Assembly: GCA_003439945.1 (NCBI GenBank) | Contig: QVRM01005202.1 | Span: forward strand, 1,194,001 to 1,258,000 | Direction of reading: 5' to 3' | From: Dermanyssus gallinae | Taxonomy: Eukaryota > Arthropoda > Arachnida > Mesostigmata > Dermanyssidae | DNA: 64,000 nucleotides | Part shown: positions 12,140 through 23,281 of the stretch, piece by piece | Position numbering within the stretch: position 1 is the stretch's first letter | How the letters are laid out: each line of letters starts with the position of its first letter | Notes under the pieces: model-generated | Told to the model about the DNA's origin: nothing | Databases searched by the model: none | What the model saw: the letters and a program-made list of their open reading frames with translations, nothing else | Program-made: the position numbers and the translations under genes

Positions 12140-12923
12140 TCTTATTATCGATTTCCGGAAATGTTTGTAAGACCCTAAATATAATAGCTAATTGCAACGT
12201 AGAGAGCTTCTGACAAACAGAAACGTTGTGAACTAAGCCCCAGCCCGTACCGCGAGTCACTTCGTAGACTTCGTTTTATACGATTTTCTCTTTAAATCAT
12301 AGTGCTTCAACGAGATATACTGCGGGTTCCTATAAATGCAATCTATACAGTATGCTTGTTAATCACATGCTCTATCCCTGACTGCTCCACGCACATCTTT
12401 GATACACGAGACAGAGTCCGTTAGGAGAGAGACGAGCTAGCTGCGCGGCTCGCTTAAGTTCAAGCTGCGAGACGGCGGGCCTAACTTTATTTAGGACCGG
12501 ACTAAATGTTTGGTAATTCGGTGCCTTGATGTCAGCTGCAACACATACAAGATATAACAAACATTGCCGAAGCTATAGCAAGAATTGCCAAGCCGTATTG
12601 TCTTGTTCGAGTCCATCCTTCACCCCAACGCCGTTATCTATGCGGATTGGAAAATTTGCATGAATTGCGGGTATATCAGCGCAATGAATATCAACAACTT
12701 TTTGTCCACCTCAACTGACCTTCAACCGAGGCAGCAGATCTAGATGATGGCGTTGGTCCACACCTACCGCACCTATGTTTAACCGTTTCAACAAACACTA
12801 GTTTTCTCTCTCTTTCTCTCGCTCTCTCTCTCTCCGCGTTTGCTTCAACCGTATAATGTACAAAAGCTGATGAGTAACCGCTAGCTGTGGTTATCTCAGC
12901 CGCCGTCAACTCTGCCAACGTAA

Positions 12924-12943
12924 CTCACCTCACGTGAGGTGAG
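12924..12943. other. 20-base perfect palindrome centred on CACGTG
   Basis: The sequence ctcacctcacgtgaggtgag is its own reverse complement. Its centre is the canonical E-box CACGTG bound by bHLH(-ZIP) factors. There is no gene nearby to connect it with. Confidence 0.6.
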
Positions 12944-13146
12944 AGTTGATAAGAGTTATGAGCCCCAGGCGTGAATTCGACGCCCGACGTCAACGCCCAC
13001 CAATATCTGTTGCGCTGTTGGCCGGCGGTCGGCTACGTCTCTTCACGGGTATACTATACTATGCATACTGTTCTCGCCGGCTCCACTAACTATATGCGAT
13101 ACGATCCTCCGATTTTGCTAGGGGAAAAGCTGATTAGTGTGGCCAC

Positions 13147-13400
13147 GTTGTTGTTGTTGTGGTAGTTGTTGTCGTCGTCTTTGCTGTTGTTGTTGTTGTT
13201 GTCGTTGTCGCCGTTGTTGTTGTTGTTGTTGTTGTGGTTGTTGCTGTGGTTGTTTTCGTCGTTTTCATCATTGCTGATTCTACGCATCGTCTTGTTGTTG
13301 TGGCTGCTGCTGCTGTTGTTGTTGCTCTTGCTGCTCCTCCTCCTTCTCCTTCTACTAGTACTCTTATTGCGCATATTGTTGTCGTTGTCGTCGTCGGCGT
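13147..13400. repeat. GTT/GTC trinucleotide tract
   Basis: An interrupted GTT/GTC/GCT tract of about 250 bases, of the same class as the CAA tracts elsewhere, on the opposite strand. Confidence 0.85.
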
Positions 13401-14719
13401 CGAGTGGCACTAACAGCTAGCCGTAAAACACTTAGTTCTATTACTATTACTACTACTACTACTACTGTTGCACCTAACTACTACCGTACTTTTTTCCCGC
13501 TTGTCCCCGTTCCCGTTCGGCGACTCGAAAACGGTGGCCACGCGTCTGGACACGCGAGTGCCTGGAACATCTGGAACAATCGGGGACGGTGTATCCGTCA
13601 GCAGGTTACCGCTAGTCGACTTGTATCGACTATCTGCCCGGTTAGAGATAACGTCGCCAACATACAGCCACCGCCTATCAGCACCCATGATTGGCAGTGG
13701 CTGAGAGATGTGTTATTGTTTTTCAAAAAAACCACACGCAAAAAAGCCTAAAGCAAAGCATAGGATAGGATTCGAAGGCCGGTCACGACGTACGCTTGTC
13801 TCGCTTTTGTCTCGTGCGGCGGGAGTCATTCGTCCTGACGACAGAAATCGGTCCCTTGTTTAGCCTGTCAACCGCTTCCGCATGCTCTGTTCTACCTGTG
13901 TATGCGCAGAATACACCGCGTATCGTCTATACGTGTAGACCTGGTTGAAGCGTATATGACATAGGTGTATAATGTTGTCGTTAATATCTCTCTCTCTCTC
14001 TCTGCGCGCCGTTCCCCACATCTGTCACAGATACATACATAGTTCGTTGGGGTAATGAAAATTCACTGTTCTGCATACCACATGAGAAAAACCGTGTGTC
14101 ACTCAAACAGTTACAACGTGCCGGTTCGTGAGATTCGAGTCCTCACAGACCTCATTTGCGACGGTTTCGGCGGCCAAGAAAATGTTGGGATACACCTCGG
14201 CCATCTTCTACTCATATTGAAAAATGAAAGCAGCGTAGTGCTGACGTTTCGGGTAGCAGGAGTCCTCTGTGCCGTAGGTCCTCAACAAATAGCAGTGCTT
14301 CGACAGAGGCAAAGGAGACACAGGTAGACAAGGCGGTTTTGGACTGTCGTGTGTGGGCCCAGGGCTCTCTTCAGGGATGCAGGTTTGACCTGCATCATCG
14401 ATTCTCAGCAGGTGGATTGCACTACACTTATCGCAGACAAGTTGCATGTCATATGGCGCAATTTTCAATGTTACTTAAATAGCCATACTACGAGGAGAAA
14501 GCTAGGCGAATTGCGACAACTTACTGCAAACTTTGTTCTTTTTCCAGATATCGAACCTTCCCCTTAATTGCAATACAACTGCCTTAATGCCAACTTGAAA
14601 TACGTTGACGGGCGCTCGGTAATTAGATAACACGACCACAATATATTTGTACGACTTTCCTTTTGAATTTGATTCCGGCTGAAAAAAACGGCCCAACGAG
14701 TAGGTTTAGTGGAATGACG

Positions 14720-15900
14720 TTCTTAAAATTCAATTCAATTAAAATGCACCTTTATTTTGTCAAAGGGGGGACAATATTTACATTACAAACCGTTACCTAG
14801 ATACATACAATAGTCAGTTTACTTGTGTGGCGACATTTGCACTGTTAGCGTTTCAAGTTCTCAGTGCCCTCGCCATCCGCCACGAAAACATGTTATGTAC
14901 ACGATCTGTCTTGGCAATTTGTTTCGACGAGATGGTGTTACCGCTTCTAAGATTGTTCAACCGAATGCTAAACTAGTTTGACTTATTTGATGAGTTTATG
15001 ATACGATTAAACATGCGATTGTCCGCTCTGGACTGAAGTTCCCGAATAGGGCTTATCACAATAGAATTTCGGGAATGTTACACCTTAACAAGACACGACG
15101 AATCGAAGAAATCTCCTCTGTACACTTTCCATTGCTTCAATGTGTTTATCTAAATAAGGCCGCCAAACCTGACAGCAATAGATAAATTTAGGTACAACCA
15201 AACTATTATAAAGCCTCATGTAAAAATTGTACTCATTCATTATGAAACAACGAAATATGGTATTAGATATAAGATTAGCTGATCCGATGACTTGTGTAAT
15301 ATGAGTGCTAAAATCCAGTTGCGGTGTCACCGCAACCCCAAGGTCCCTAATAAAATTTCAAATAGGGATAGCCTCGCCATGTAGCATATAGTTATGGGCT
15401 TATTTTAAACACAATACAGCACATTTCGGCACTGATATAAGCATTTCATTATCCACATACCACTTAGAAACCGCCTCAATCGTACTCTGTAGTACTTGCC
15501 TTTCGCTAGCGGTGTTGGAAGGTCCGTATAGTTTCAAATCATCAGCATAAAGCTTATAAGTTATCGCCTCAGGAATAACGTTTTTAAGATCTAAAACAAA
15601 TGTGCAAAATAAAAGTGGCCCGAGGCTTGATCCCTGAGGAACACCTGAGGGACACGTGCCCGACTCACTAAAGCTATTGTTTACGCGAACGCAAAACTCT
15701 CTACGGGCAAGATAACTGGCAATCCATGATATAGAGCGAGTGTCTACATCCAAGTACCTAAGCTTTTGCACAAGTTTCACATGGTTTACTCTGTCAAATG
15801 CCTTCGAGAAATCAAAATACATACAATCAAAGGCCAGCCTATTGTTTATTAACATCATCTTCTTGCTGAAATCCTGGAAACACCCTCGTCTCATGCGGAT
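14720..15900 (-). mobile_element. 5'-truncated CR1/Jockey-type LINE relic
   Basis: Minus-strand frame from about 15894 to 15085. In order it shows FDFSKAFDRVNH (palm motif A), SGVPQGSSLGPLLF, YADDLKLYG (catalytic YADD) and, after two in-frame stops near 15400 and 15358, RDLGVAVTPQLDFSTHI and a connection segment ending in RRFLRF. The reverse transcriptase is truncated at its N-terminus and lacks an endonuclease domain. Downstream, 14720-15084 looks like its 3' UTR, with AATAAA on the minus strand near 14752 and a short 'ttgaattgaatt' repeat at the end, as expected of a LINE 3' terminus. The two stops make it inactive. Clade assignment is by motif style only. Confidence 0.8.
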
Positions 15901-16235
15901 CAGGCAAGCTTACAGCAGAAGACTAAAGCTGCAAAACATGCTATTTTGCTATTATGGCACCCCTCATAGTAGCACTACCGGTGAGTTACACTAGATAATG
16001 ATATCAGGTGCACTTTCAGACTATTCAACTTCTACTCAAATCTATGTCTGCCCACAATGCAATATACAAACGTTTAATAAACAGGTATTCCAATAACTGA
16101 TCGTTGTCTTGCAATCCATTTAGGCATATTGTGCTCGTTTTGTCTTGGGTATAAACGCTGTCCATAACTTTCTAAGCATTTAAATAAATTAGAAACACAC
16201 TCATAATCACACTTTATGCAGTACGTCTTATAACT

Positions 16236-16375
16236 TTTTTTGGGCTAACCCTCGACTAACGTTTAACGTCCACAGAACTGCTTTCGCATTGCTTCGTAAA
16301 GCGGACCCCATACATACAAATGTGCAACTGTGGAGCTCGAACCCGTGCACCTATTTGTCTCCTTCGATCGCAGTT
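16236..16375 (-). mobile_element. SINE family B, 5'-truncated copy
   Basis: On the minus strand it carries the B box 'gggttcgagctcc', the body with 'tccgctttacgaagc', and the 3' end 'gttagtcgagggttagccc' then an A run. The head with the A box is missing beyond 16375. Confidence 0.75.
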
Positions 16376-17529
16376 TTCAAAACTTATGTTGTATTTCTCA
16401 TAGCTGGACTGACAATTTTAGATCGAAGACAATAGACCATGTCATAAATGCATCAATTGTGTTTTTAATTATGCCGTTATCTCTATTAGTGTTTACTCAA
16501 TCACATCATCTGTATAAACCATTGTTCCTCAGCGTGTGTCCTGCTGAGCTACATATTCACTGTGTACTTTTTTACACCATATTTTAACGAACTCCACAGT
16601 TCTATATATCGTTTTTCACATATGCCTGATTCACCCTGCGCATATTCAGGTAAGATTTTGTGGTGTTTTATTAAACGTATTAATCCTGTCACATTTGAAA
16701 TAGTTTACAACTGTTTATTGCGCTACATAATAATTGCTCGAAAAAGCGATTCACCAGCAGTGTACACGTTTTGTGGCGAGTGCAAAGATTTTGTCGTGCG
16801 CGTTCAAATATGCTAAGCATTTCCCAAAGATGCCCGCTGCGGCGGATATCCTGGACGGCCGACCGGATCATCAATCGATTCAAGAAGGTCTCGCAGATGA
16901 GATACTTTGGAATCCCATTCAAGGAGGATCTAGATGAGATGCTTCCTCCCCCAACGAAAGAGCTCGAGACATGATAAGTCGGGGTGATCGCGACGATCTA
17001 GCAATCCATCGATCGACTCTTGAAAGTAACAACGATTAGGTGAGCCCTTACAATGTCGTTGTGTGTTGGCACTCCATTGTGTGGGAGCGGTGGCATTCTT
17101 GAACAATCCATTTCTGGAACGTCTGCTCACCGTTAACATATTGCTACACCCAGAAACGTATAATATGTTTCTCCATTTAACTTTCTTAGATGTTGTAGCA
17201 CTGAGTTGTGCTGAATTACAGCATTGCAATGCGGGGAGTAACGTACCAGGCAGTCTTGCAAAGGATTATAGAAGTTGTTCAGAACAGTGCACTACGAGCA
17301 GTTTTTGGCTCTTGGTAGTCAAGTGCCGACCCTCCTTAGGCCCATAAATGTAGATACCAGCGGTGATACGAAGGAATACGAAAAAATATTATCAAATATT
17401 GCAAACACCATGTTGTCATAGTTAAGTTAGCTGCTTGTTTGCCCTATTTTCGACGACTATACACACACATTGCCACAAACACATCAACTCAATAACAAAA
17501 ACATATCTATTTCTCAACGTTCTTTTTCA

Positions 17530-17530
<1 letters not shown>
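16376..17530. other. intergenic, unassigned open frames
   Basis: No gene is recognised. Overlapping frames on both strands at about 16689-17347 have mixed composition and could be a decayed transposable element, but no motif identifies one. Confidence 0.35.

Positions 17531-17578
<48 letters not shown>
17531..17578. repeat. (TA)n microsatellite
   Basis: A TA array about 40 bases beyond the stop codon of the JMJD4 gene, on its 3' side, possibly inside its 3' UTR. Confidence 0.9.
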
Positions 17579-17580
<2 letters not shown>

Positions 17581-17617
17581 TTACAGATCACAGCGTCTGA
17601 ATATCAATATTACTGTA

Positions 17618-18775
17618 CTATAAGTGTTTACTTAAATAGTGCTCGATCTCTTCGCTGAGTGATGCGTCAAGCAAATGCTGCCGGCACTGCTCAACATCGA
17701 AACGAGTGTGTGGACCGCCACATTTCATCCTATTTCTGACTATCAACGAAAGAAGCTCCTGAAAGTCATCACGATTCATTCCGTGATGCGCCCTCAATAC
17801 GAGCTCAACCTGGGCAGCAAACTCATCATCGCCTCGCATGAAGTCGAGCTCAGCTTTGACCTCTGTTTCGGCTTCAATCAGCTTCTCGGCCACAAAGTGC
17901 AAATTGAACCCATTAAACCAGTTGTGGTTGATAGAAATCGTGTCTGTGACGTTAAGCACCTGGTGGTGCCACCCAGACGGGACAAAAATGACTTCGCCCT
18001 CGTTCTGAACGACACGAATCGGCCCGCGGCGCTGTGTCCGATCGGTGTCAGCCGTTGGACAGCAGCCATCTGCTGAGTCGTCTTTCGTGTCCGTCAAATC
18101 GTGGGCCAGCTTCCGCGTGTTACGATCGCGGTACCGTTCCTCTTCGCCGGGCGGCAGCAAATACCACAGTTTCTGACCGCAGATATTCGCCGACCACGAG
18201 TACGAGCCAAACACGTCGCAATGCAGCGGCGTCCACGATCCCTGTGGTCCGATATATACGAAGCGGTAGTCGTCGCAGCCGGCGCGTCCCTCCAACCAGA
18301 ACTCGTTCAGCCAATCCGACGCAAAGTATGCCGGCACCTCGTACGCCCCGTAGTCGGGCGCGTCGCGCTGCATATGCCAGTCCTTGAGGTAGAGACAGCG
18401 GCCTCGTTCGATTTTCGACCACGCTCCTCCGCCCGCCTCGGTGACCACAGGCCGTCGATAGCCTCGCCAGTAGCTGAGGTAGTCCTTCATCGTCATAGAT
18501 ATCTTGGTACTCTCCGATCCGTACGCGCTGCGCCATTGACAATCGGCCACCGGTACTGTGCAGTCGCCAAAGAGAAGCTCAAGACGGTCCACGTCGACTT
18601 GGCCCGGGTGAGCACCGACCCGTCGCACCACCCATTCCTGGCGCGCTTTCCAGCCGTCGGTGATTCCGGCGATGCGACACGGCCGATTTTCGCGCATCAG
18701 ATCACAGAACTCTTCGTATGACAGCTCACTGGCAGAGTAGAGCAGTACCTGGCGATCTTTTGCCGTACCACTCAT
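17618..18775 (-). CDS. JMJD4: JMJD4-family JmjC lysyl hydroxylase
   Basis: A 385-residue Fe(II)/2-oxoglutarate dioxygenase. Known JMJD4 hydroxylates a lysine of release factor eRF1 and supports translation termination. The family-typical order is visible: MTMKDYLSYW, CLYLKDWHMQRD, YFASDWLNEFW, DDYRFVYIGPQGSWTPLHCD, SWSANICGQKLWYLLPPG, GEVIFVPSGWHHQVLN and TISINHNWFNGFNL. The metal triad should be H185 and D187 (HCD) with H271 of GWHHQV. K202 (GQKLW) is the likely 2-oxoglutarate-binding lysine. Length matches the family (about 400). The open frame extends 28 codons upstream to a TTG, but the first ATG is at 18775 (MSGTAKDRQ), and I chose that. The whole gene is one exon with no disabling change, so it is an intronless gene or an intact retrocopy. 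The coding region is clearly richer in GC than its AT-rich flanks. No clear AATAAA follows the stop. Confidence 0.93.
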   Translation of the reverse strand: MSGTAKDRQVLLYSASELSYEEFCDLMRENRPCRIAGITDGWKARQEWVVRRVGAHPGQVDVDRLELLFGDCTVPVADCQWRSAYGSESTKISMTMKDYLSYWRGYRRPVVTEAGGGAWSKIERGRCLYLKDWHMQRDAPDYGAYEVPAYFASDWLNEFWLEGRAGCDDYRFVYIGPQGSWTPLHCDVFGSYSWSANICGQKLWYLLPPGEEERYRDRNTRKLAHDLTDTKDDSADGCCPTADTDRTQRRGPIRVVQNEGEVIFVPSGWHHQVLNVTDTISINHNWFNGFNLHFVAEKLIEAETEVKAELDFMRGDDEFAAQVELVLRAHHGMNRDDFQELLSLIVRNRMKCGGPHTRFDVEQCRQHLLDASLSEEIEHYLSKHL

Positions 18776-19050
18776 GATCCGGTCTGTATGCGAACTCTGT
18801 CGGATCACAGACCACTTGCAGAGTATGTGTTGCGGAACCAACTTAACAGCTAGTGGCAAGCAGCAGGCTCCCGAGCGAACGCGATCAGCTGGCGGCCGGC
18901 ATATCGCTGTGTGGAATCATTCCTGTTCGCCAAGCAGCAGCCGAAAGGAATCGTTCCCGCGCGCTTTTTGTTTGAATACTATTGTTCGCAAACAGGACGG
19001 ATACCGTCCGATTTCGTTTGATTTGGACTACATGTCTGTACTTATATACT

Positions 19051-19127
<77 letters not shown>

Positions 19128-19799
19128 CTTGCCTCAAGTACACTAAAAGCCTACCGAAATTAAAGACTAAATGCAATAACCCATATGGCAGGACTACTAT
19201 ACTATACTTTATAATGATCTTGTAGTTCTCAACTTAATTTACAGCTATGAAGTCTAGTGGCCATATTTGAAGAAACATTTTGATGCAACTGAAAATGTTC
19301 CGTTTAAGTTCCTTCGACGTGTTGCTTTGAGATGCCAGATAGAGCGTAGCAGTCTCGACTCATTATCTAGATCAGAACGGCACTTGAGAGCAGATTTTAA
19401 AGTGTGCGTACGCATCTCTCAGTCGAATAGACTTCCCATTTTTTAAATATTCGCAACAACGATCAGCTTAGTACTCAAACCATATCATCAAAAATAATTG
19501 CACCATCTGACCGAATCAACAACATCAAGTTTTTGTGAAGCATGGCGAGAATGTTGAGAACCATGAACTCGTGATATAATATTATAAACTGTACCATTAC
19601 ATATATCACACAATGGTACTATGGCGCTTTTTTTAACGCTTTGACAACCACATTTTACGCGCTCGTAATGGGCTAAGTTGCCTGTGGCACGATATCGTCT
19701 AAATGCATCTATCGTCATCATGTTCTCGTACTGGAATTATATAGGCTTTCTCCAGCAGAGGTATGTAGCAGCAGGGCAATGACAACAACGTCCAACAAA
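18776..19799. other. intergenic, upstream side of JMJD4 gene
   Basis: This holds the JMJD4 5' flank (GC-rich for about 200 bases, presumably promoter and 5' UTR) and a (TA)n array at 19051-19124. No other gene is seen. Confidence 0.5.
19051..19124. repeat. (TA)n microsatellite
   Basis: A long TA array broken by one TG, about 275 bases upstream of the JMJD4 start codon. Confidence 0.95.
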
Positions 19800-19918
19800 T
19801 TCAACCAGCACGGCCAGGGCTCGAACTAGCGATTGTTTCGCTAACCGTGGTTGCCATGGCAACGCCCCGTTTCGAACGGTGCGTTAGCCGCCTAAGCCAC
19901 CGCATCTACCCTGCGAAA
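19800..19918 (-). mobile_element. tRNA-like SINE head, family D (single copy here)
   Basis: On the minus strand it has an excellent A box 'ggtggcttaggcgg' and a B box 'tagttcgagcccc'-like (tagttcgagccct), spaced about 80 bases apart instead of the 30-40 usual for a tRNA gene. The acceptor ends do not pair convincingly, so I do not call a functional tRNA. The extra length between the boxes includes an RFX-type palindrome. It is a tRNA-derived SINE head or a strongly altered tRNA pseudogene. Confidence 0.5.
19850..19863. promoter_or_regulatory. perfect RFX X-box palindrome
   Basis: GTTGCCATGGCAAC is an exact match to the symmetric X-box bound by RFX winged-helix factors (two GTTGCC half-sites around AT). 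It sits between the A and B boxes of the tRNA-like element, about 1.1 kb upstream of JMJD4. Function is inferred from the motif only. Confidence 0.45.
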
Positions 19919-20048
19919 ACATAAAGGAGCACTTGATTTGAAAAAATACTACCGCCTCGCATTCTGCTGTGAGTGAAAGAGCCGCTCAAACTCTTCGAAC
20001 GTTAATCAAGTTGTTAATTTATATAACGTTGCTATGATTTATTCTTTA

Positions 20049-20049
<1 letters not shown>

Positions 20050-20106
<57 letters not shown>
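20050..20106. repeat. (TTA)n microsatellite
   Basis: About 19 TTA units, directly followed by a fragment of SINE family A. Confidence 0.95.
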
Positions 20107-20137
20107 GCAATTAAGAACAGGTCCTATGCCGACTAAA

Positions 20138-20207
20138 AAATGCCGGACTAAAAATCACCTATAACACGAAAAAAACGTACACGGGCATTATTAGCCTTAC
20201 GGAACAA
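20138..20207 (+). mobile_element. SINE family A, 3' tail fragment
   Basis: Matches the last third of family A: 'tgccggactaaaaatcacc', then 'acgtacacgggcatta' and 'ttagccttacgg'. The tRNA-like head is absent, so this is a 5'-truncated insertion. Confidence 0.65.
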
Positions 20208-21829
20208 TTAGATAAAGACTTTTGTTTTAAGTGACAGAGTTTTCATATAAACAATTGTGTCTGTTGAACGTATGACGCCCTCACCTGCTCAGAAGTTAAC
20301 GGAACACTGCCGAAGACTTGGATCAATTACGTAGCGGTGTCTGGCGGCATGAAAAGTAAGCCTACGGTAGTCATGCACTACATACGGACATATGTCCTTG
20401 GCTCGTTTATGATGTGAAGGCATTCGTATAAGCTTCCAGTGTAAGCTATAGCTCACCACCTGATAGTTACTCTTCAGTTTTAGGCACTATGCCTATTTCA
20501 GAGCGGTATTTTTCTCGCTTTCTGCCGTTAGGTTTACGCCAGCTGGTTAACGCTGCATGTACCTCGCAGCGTTACCTGCGCCGGTCATCGCGGCTACAGG
20601 GAGAATCGAAGTACCATACTCCTGTGTATTTGGTCAGCTCGCAGGCGCTCCTGGAAGTTACCATAGTTTCATGCACTACTGGAAGTTACCATAATCGATA
20701 CTAGTAGTCAGATACGCGCTGACTGCTCTCTATATTGTCGAGTTTCCGCTTTTAGAAGATGGGCGCCGATCTTTTACCCATGAGGGAAGAACTAGTGGAC
20801 GGGACAGCATCAATGCCTCGCCCGCAGTAACATGCAGCTTGTGCACCCGTCACGGCAGCTATGAAAGAAAAGCCCACATCTCTGGCGCATTTATTAGATT
20901 AGATTAAGTCATCGCCCGTTGACTAGTCAGACGAGTGAAATATTGCTTTCCCTCTACTCTTGTAAGAAGCGCGTGCGCCCATGGTATCGGTGTCGTCAAA
21001 ACCTCTCAAAGGATCGACAAAACACATTGTATTAAGGCGACTAGTTAGTAAAATGTTTGTGTTGTCTTTGACTCTCAATAAATCTTATATTGAACGCCGA
21101 CGTCTTTGAAGATGATACGGAAACTCGTATGTACGTATGTGCAGAGTGCAAATAAAAGTGTCTAAATTATAGCGGCGAAAAGTTGTTGCTCAATGAAATT
21201 CGTTCACATTAAGGTGACATTAAGGGCCCGCACGCCGTGCCGTAAGAATATTTGCTACGAACGTGCTTTATAATAATAATAATACTAATAATTGTTATTA
21301 TTGTTATTATTATTATTATTATTAAACCCTTGTTCCAAAAATAATGTTTATTCCTATTATTTACACTCAAAACATGTAGGACTGTATACTGAATCAACAA
21401 CGCAACTATGGCAATTGCCGTCGTCGGCTATACGATAAACGATATTGACGCTAAACGACCTAATGGTATACCGGGGCAATTGCGTGCTGCGCAAAAAAAG
21501 AACCTCGGTAGGTCGGACACGCCGATGTGCTATCGGTTGAATCGCTTCCAGCCGAACAACGTCGACAAGAATCGCCAGCGGCCCATTGCAATATATTGGC
21601 CGGTATCGCAGGTAGCATCAACGCACACACACTCTCACGCACGCAGGTCACACTCCGTGGCTGGCTTGGCTCGATATATTCGAGTATTTAGGGGAGACAG
21701 CTTGTTTATTATGGTGACGGTGTCTGCCGTGCGTCTCGTTGCGTGTTCTATCGAGCCTCGGAAACTCGTTAGGACAAGCGACGCAGGCCAACCTGCAGAG
21801 GGCAGAGGCAATGCGCTCAACATCTGAAT

Positions 21830-21862
<33 letters not shown>

Positions 21863-22690
21863 GCAGCAAGCGCTATCGCGGTTGCGTAGATAGCAATTGC
21901 AATAACGATCCACGGCCACTTTTATTACTCTGCATCTCTTGCAAGCAGTCGATTGGGCGCTAGGAAAAATCCCACAAGTCGTCGTTGTCGTCCTTCGAGC
22001 CGATTGTCGTCGGACGGTTCGCCTGTAGACGCTTACAGACGAATGAATCCAACGCGAGTCACCACCACCACCACAACAACACATTGTCATCGGCATGAAA
22101 CACCTTTGCCGTTAAAGAGCGTACTATCATCACGCACTCGTGATATTACGCGCACGTGTAGGCACAGAGACGCGCGCCCACTTCTCGTCATCCACACAGC
22201 CAACATACCCAAACAAAAACAGTAACGGCGTATTACGCTGTATTGAATCGTTCACTTCGAATTACAATCGGATGTGTATGTCGAAAGTATTTTGGATAAC
22301 GTGTAGAAAACATATATATATATATATATATCTACGACTGCATAATCAAAACACTTACGGGGAAGAAGTGACTTATTTCATTGTTTACTTTTCACTACCC
22401 ATTAATTCCTCCTAAGCTCGCGTAATCGTCTGCACGCCTCCACGATCCCTGCGCGGATTACTAAAAGCCCTTTTTTGGTATCGTGTTTTAACACCGTGAC
22501 GCTCTACTTGAAATGTGAAACGGAACTGTAAATATGACCATCTACTCTGGATTTTAATTTTGAAAACATAGTATCATCTGCAGCTACGTGAGCAAGGTTC
22601 AGAACAGATTGTTTTTTGGCCAAAAACTACTTTACAGCAACACCGTCGCCGATCCGTGTATGCTGCTTCAAATATCTTAATCCTAAAATT
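20208..22690. other. intergenic, microsatellites
   Basis: No gene is supported. A 15-base direct repeat (ctggaagttaccata at 20651 and 20679) and an ATT/TTA tract at about 21266-21325 are present. A CAG tract lies at about 21828-21865 and a short TA array at about 22312-22331. Confidence 0.5.
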
Positions 22691-22834
22691 ATTTTTCGAG
22701 CAGACTTTCAGCCGTATTTCACGTCCACGGAATTGCTTGCGCATTCCTTCGTAAGACGGACCCCATAAATTGCGGGGATTGAACTTGTGCCCCTATGGGC
22801 CTCCTCCGGTAGCAAAGCCCACGCGACTCCTCTA
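22691..22834 (-). mobile_element. SINE family B copy, diverged
   Basis: On the minus strand the B-box region, 'tccgtcttacgaag', 'caattccgtggacgt' and the terminal 'ggctgaaagtc' are recognisable. The head is eroded. Confidence 0.7.
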
Positions 22835-22858
22835 TATTAGAAGTCACACTGAGTGTAC

Positions 22859-22862
<4 letters not shown>

Positions 22863-22912
<50 letters not shown>
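22863..22912. repeat. (TA)n microsatellite
   Basis: A TA array lying between two SINE family B copies. Confidence 0.95.
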
Positions 22913-22915
<3 letters not shown>

Positions 22916-23132
22916 GCGCATGCGACAGATGGCCAAATTGTACTCACCTAATCGGCGCTTACGGACGTTCTTGGAGATGCTCGATGTGTCGAGTTCAGAG
23001 CATAAGAAGATGGGTCCTATTAATACACAGTGTCCCGCAGCATTTGCAGACATAATAATTCATTTCGAAACAACTAACTGCCTTGTAGGCATAAATATTG
23101 ATGGCATGATGGGCTATCAAATTAAAAATACC

Positions 23133-23281
23133 TTCTGGGCTAACTCTCACCAAAGATTTAAAGTCGATGGGACTGCTTTTCCCATTGCTTCACAGACGGA
23201 CCCCCATAAATACAATTGTGCAACGGTGAGGCTCGCCCCCTTGCGAGGCGCAAACGAATGCACTACGACACCGGGCTCGAC
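23133..23281 (-). mobile_element. SINE family B copy with internal deletion
   Basis: The family B head 'gtcgagcccggtgtcgtagt' and the 3' body with 'tccgtctgtgaagcaatggg' are both present on the minus strand. About 30 bases around the B box are missing (the plus-strand reading jumps from 'gtgaggctcgcccc' to 'cttgcgaggcg'). This copy should therefore be unable to bind TFIIIC. Confidence 0.75.

Larger units (their letters stand above)
12140..14719. other. intergenic, simple repeats and one palindrome
   Basis: No gene is recognised. It contains a TCTC tract near 12800-12835, a 20-base palindrome at 12924-12943, a GTT/GTC tract at 13147-13400 and a TCTC run near 13988-14002. The open frames over the trinucleotide tract are poly-Val, poly-Leu or poly-Asn translation. 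Confidence 0.5.

Noticed and set aside
16689..17347. Overlapping frames suspected to be a transposase
   Set aside because: No catalytic motif, terminal repeats or family resemblance could be identified.
18776..18859. 28-codon N-terminal extension of JMJD4
   Set aside because: It begins at TTG and contains no ATG; the first ATG (18775) gives a family-typical length.
19800..19918. Functional tRNA gene
   Set aside because: A and B boxes are present but about 80 bases apart, and no cloverleaf with pairing acceptor ends can be drawn.
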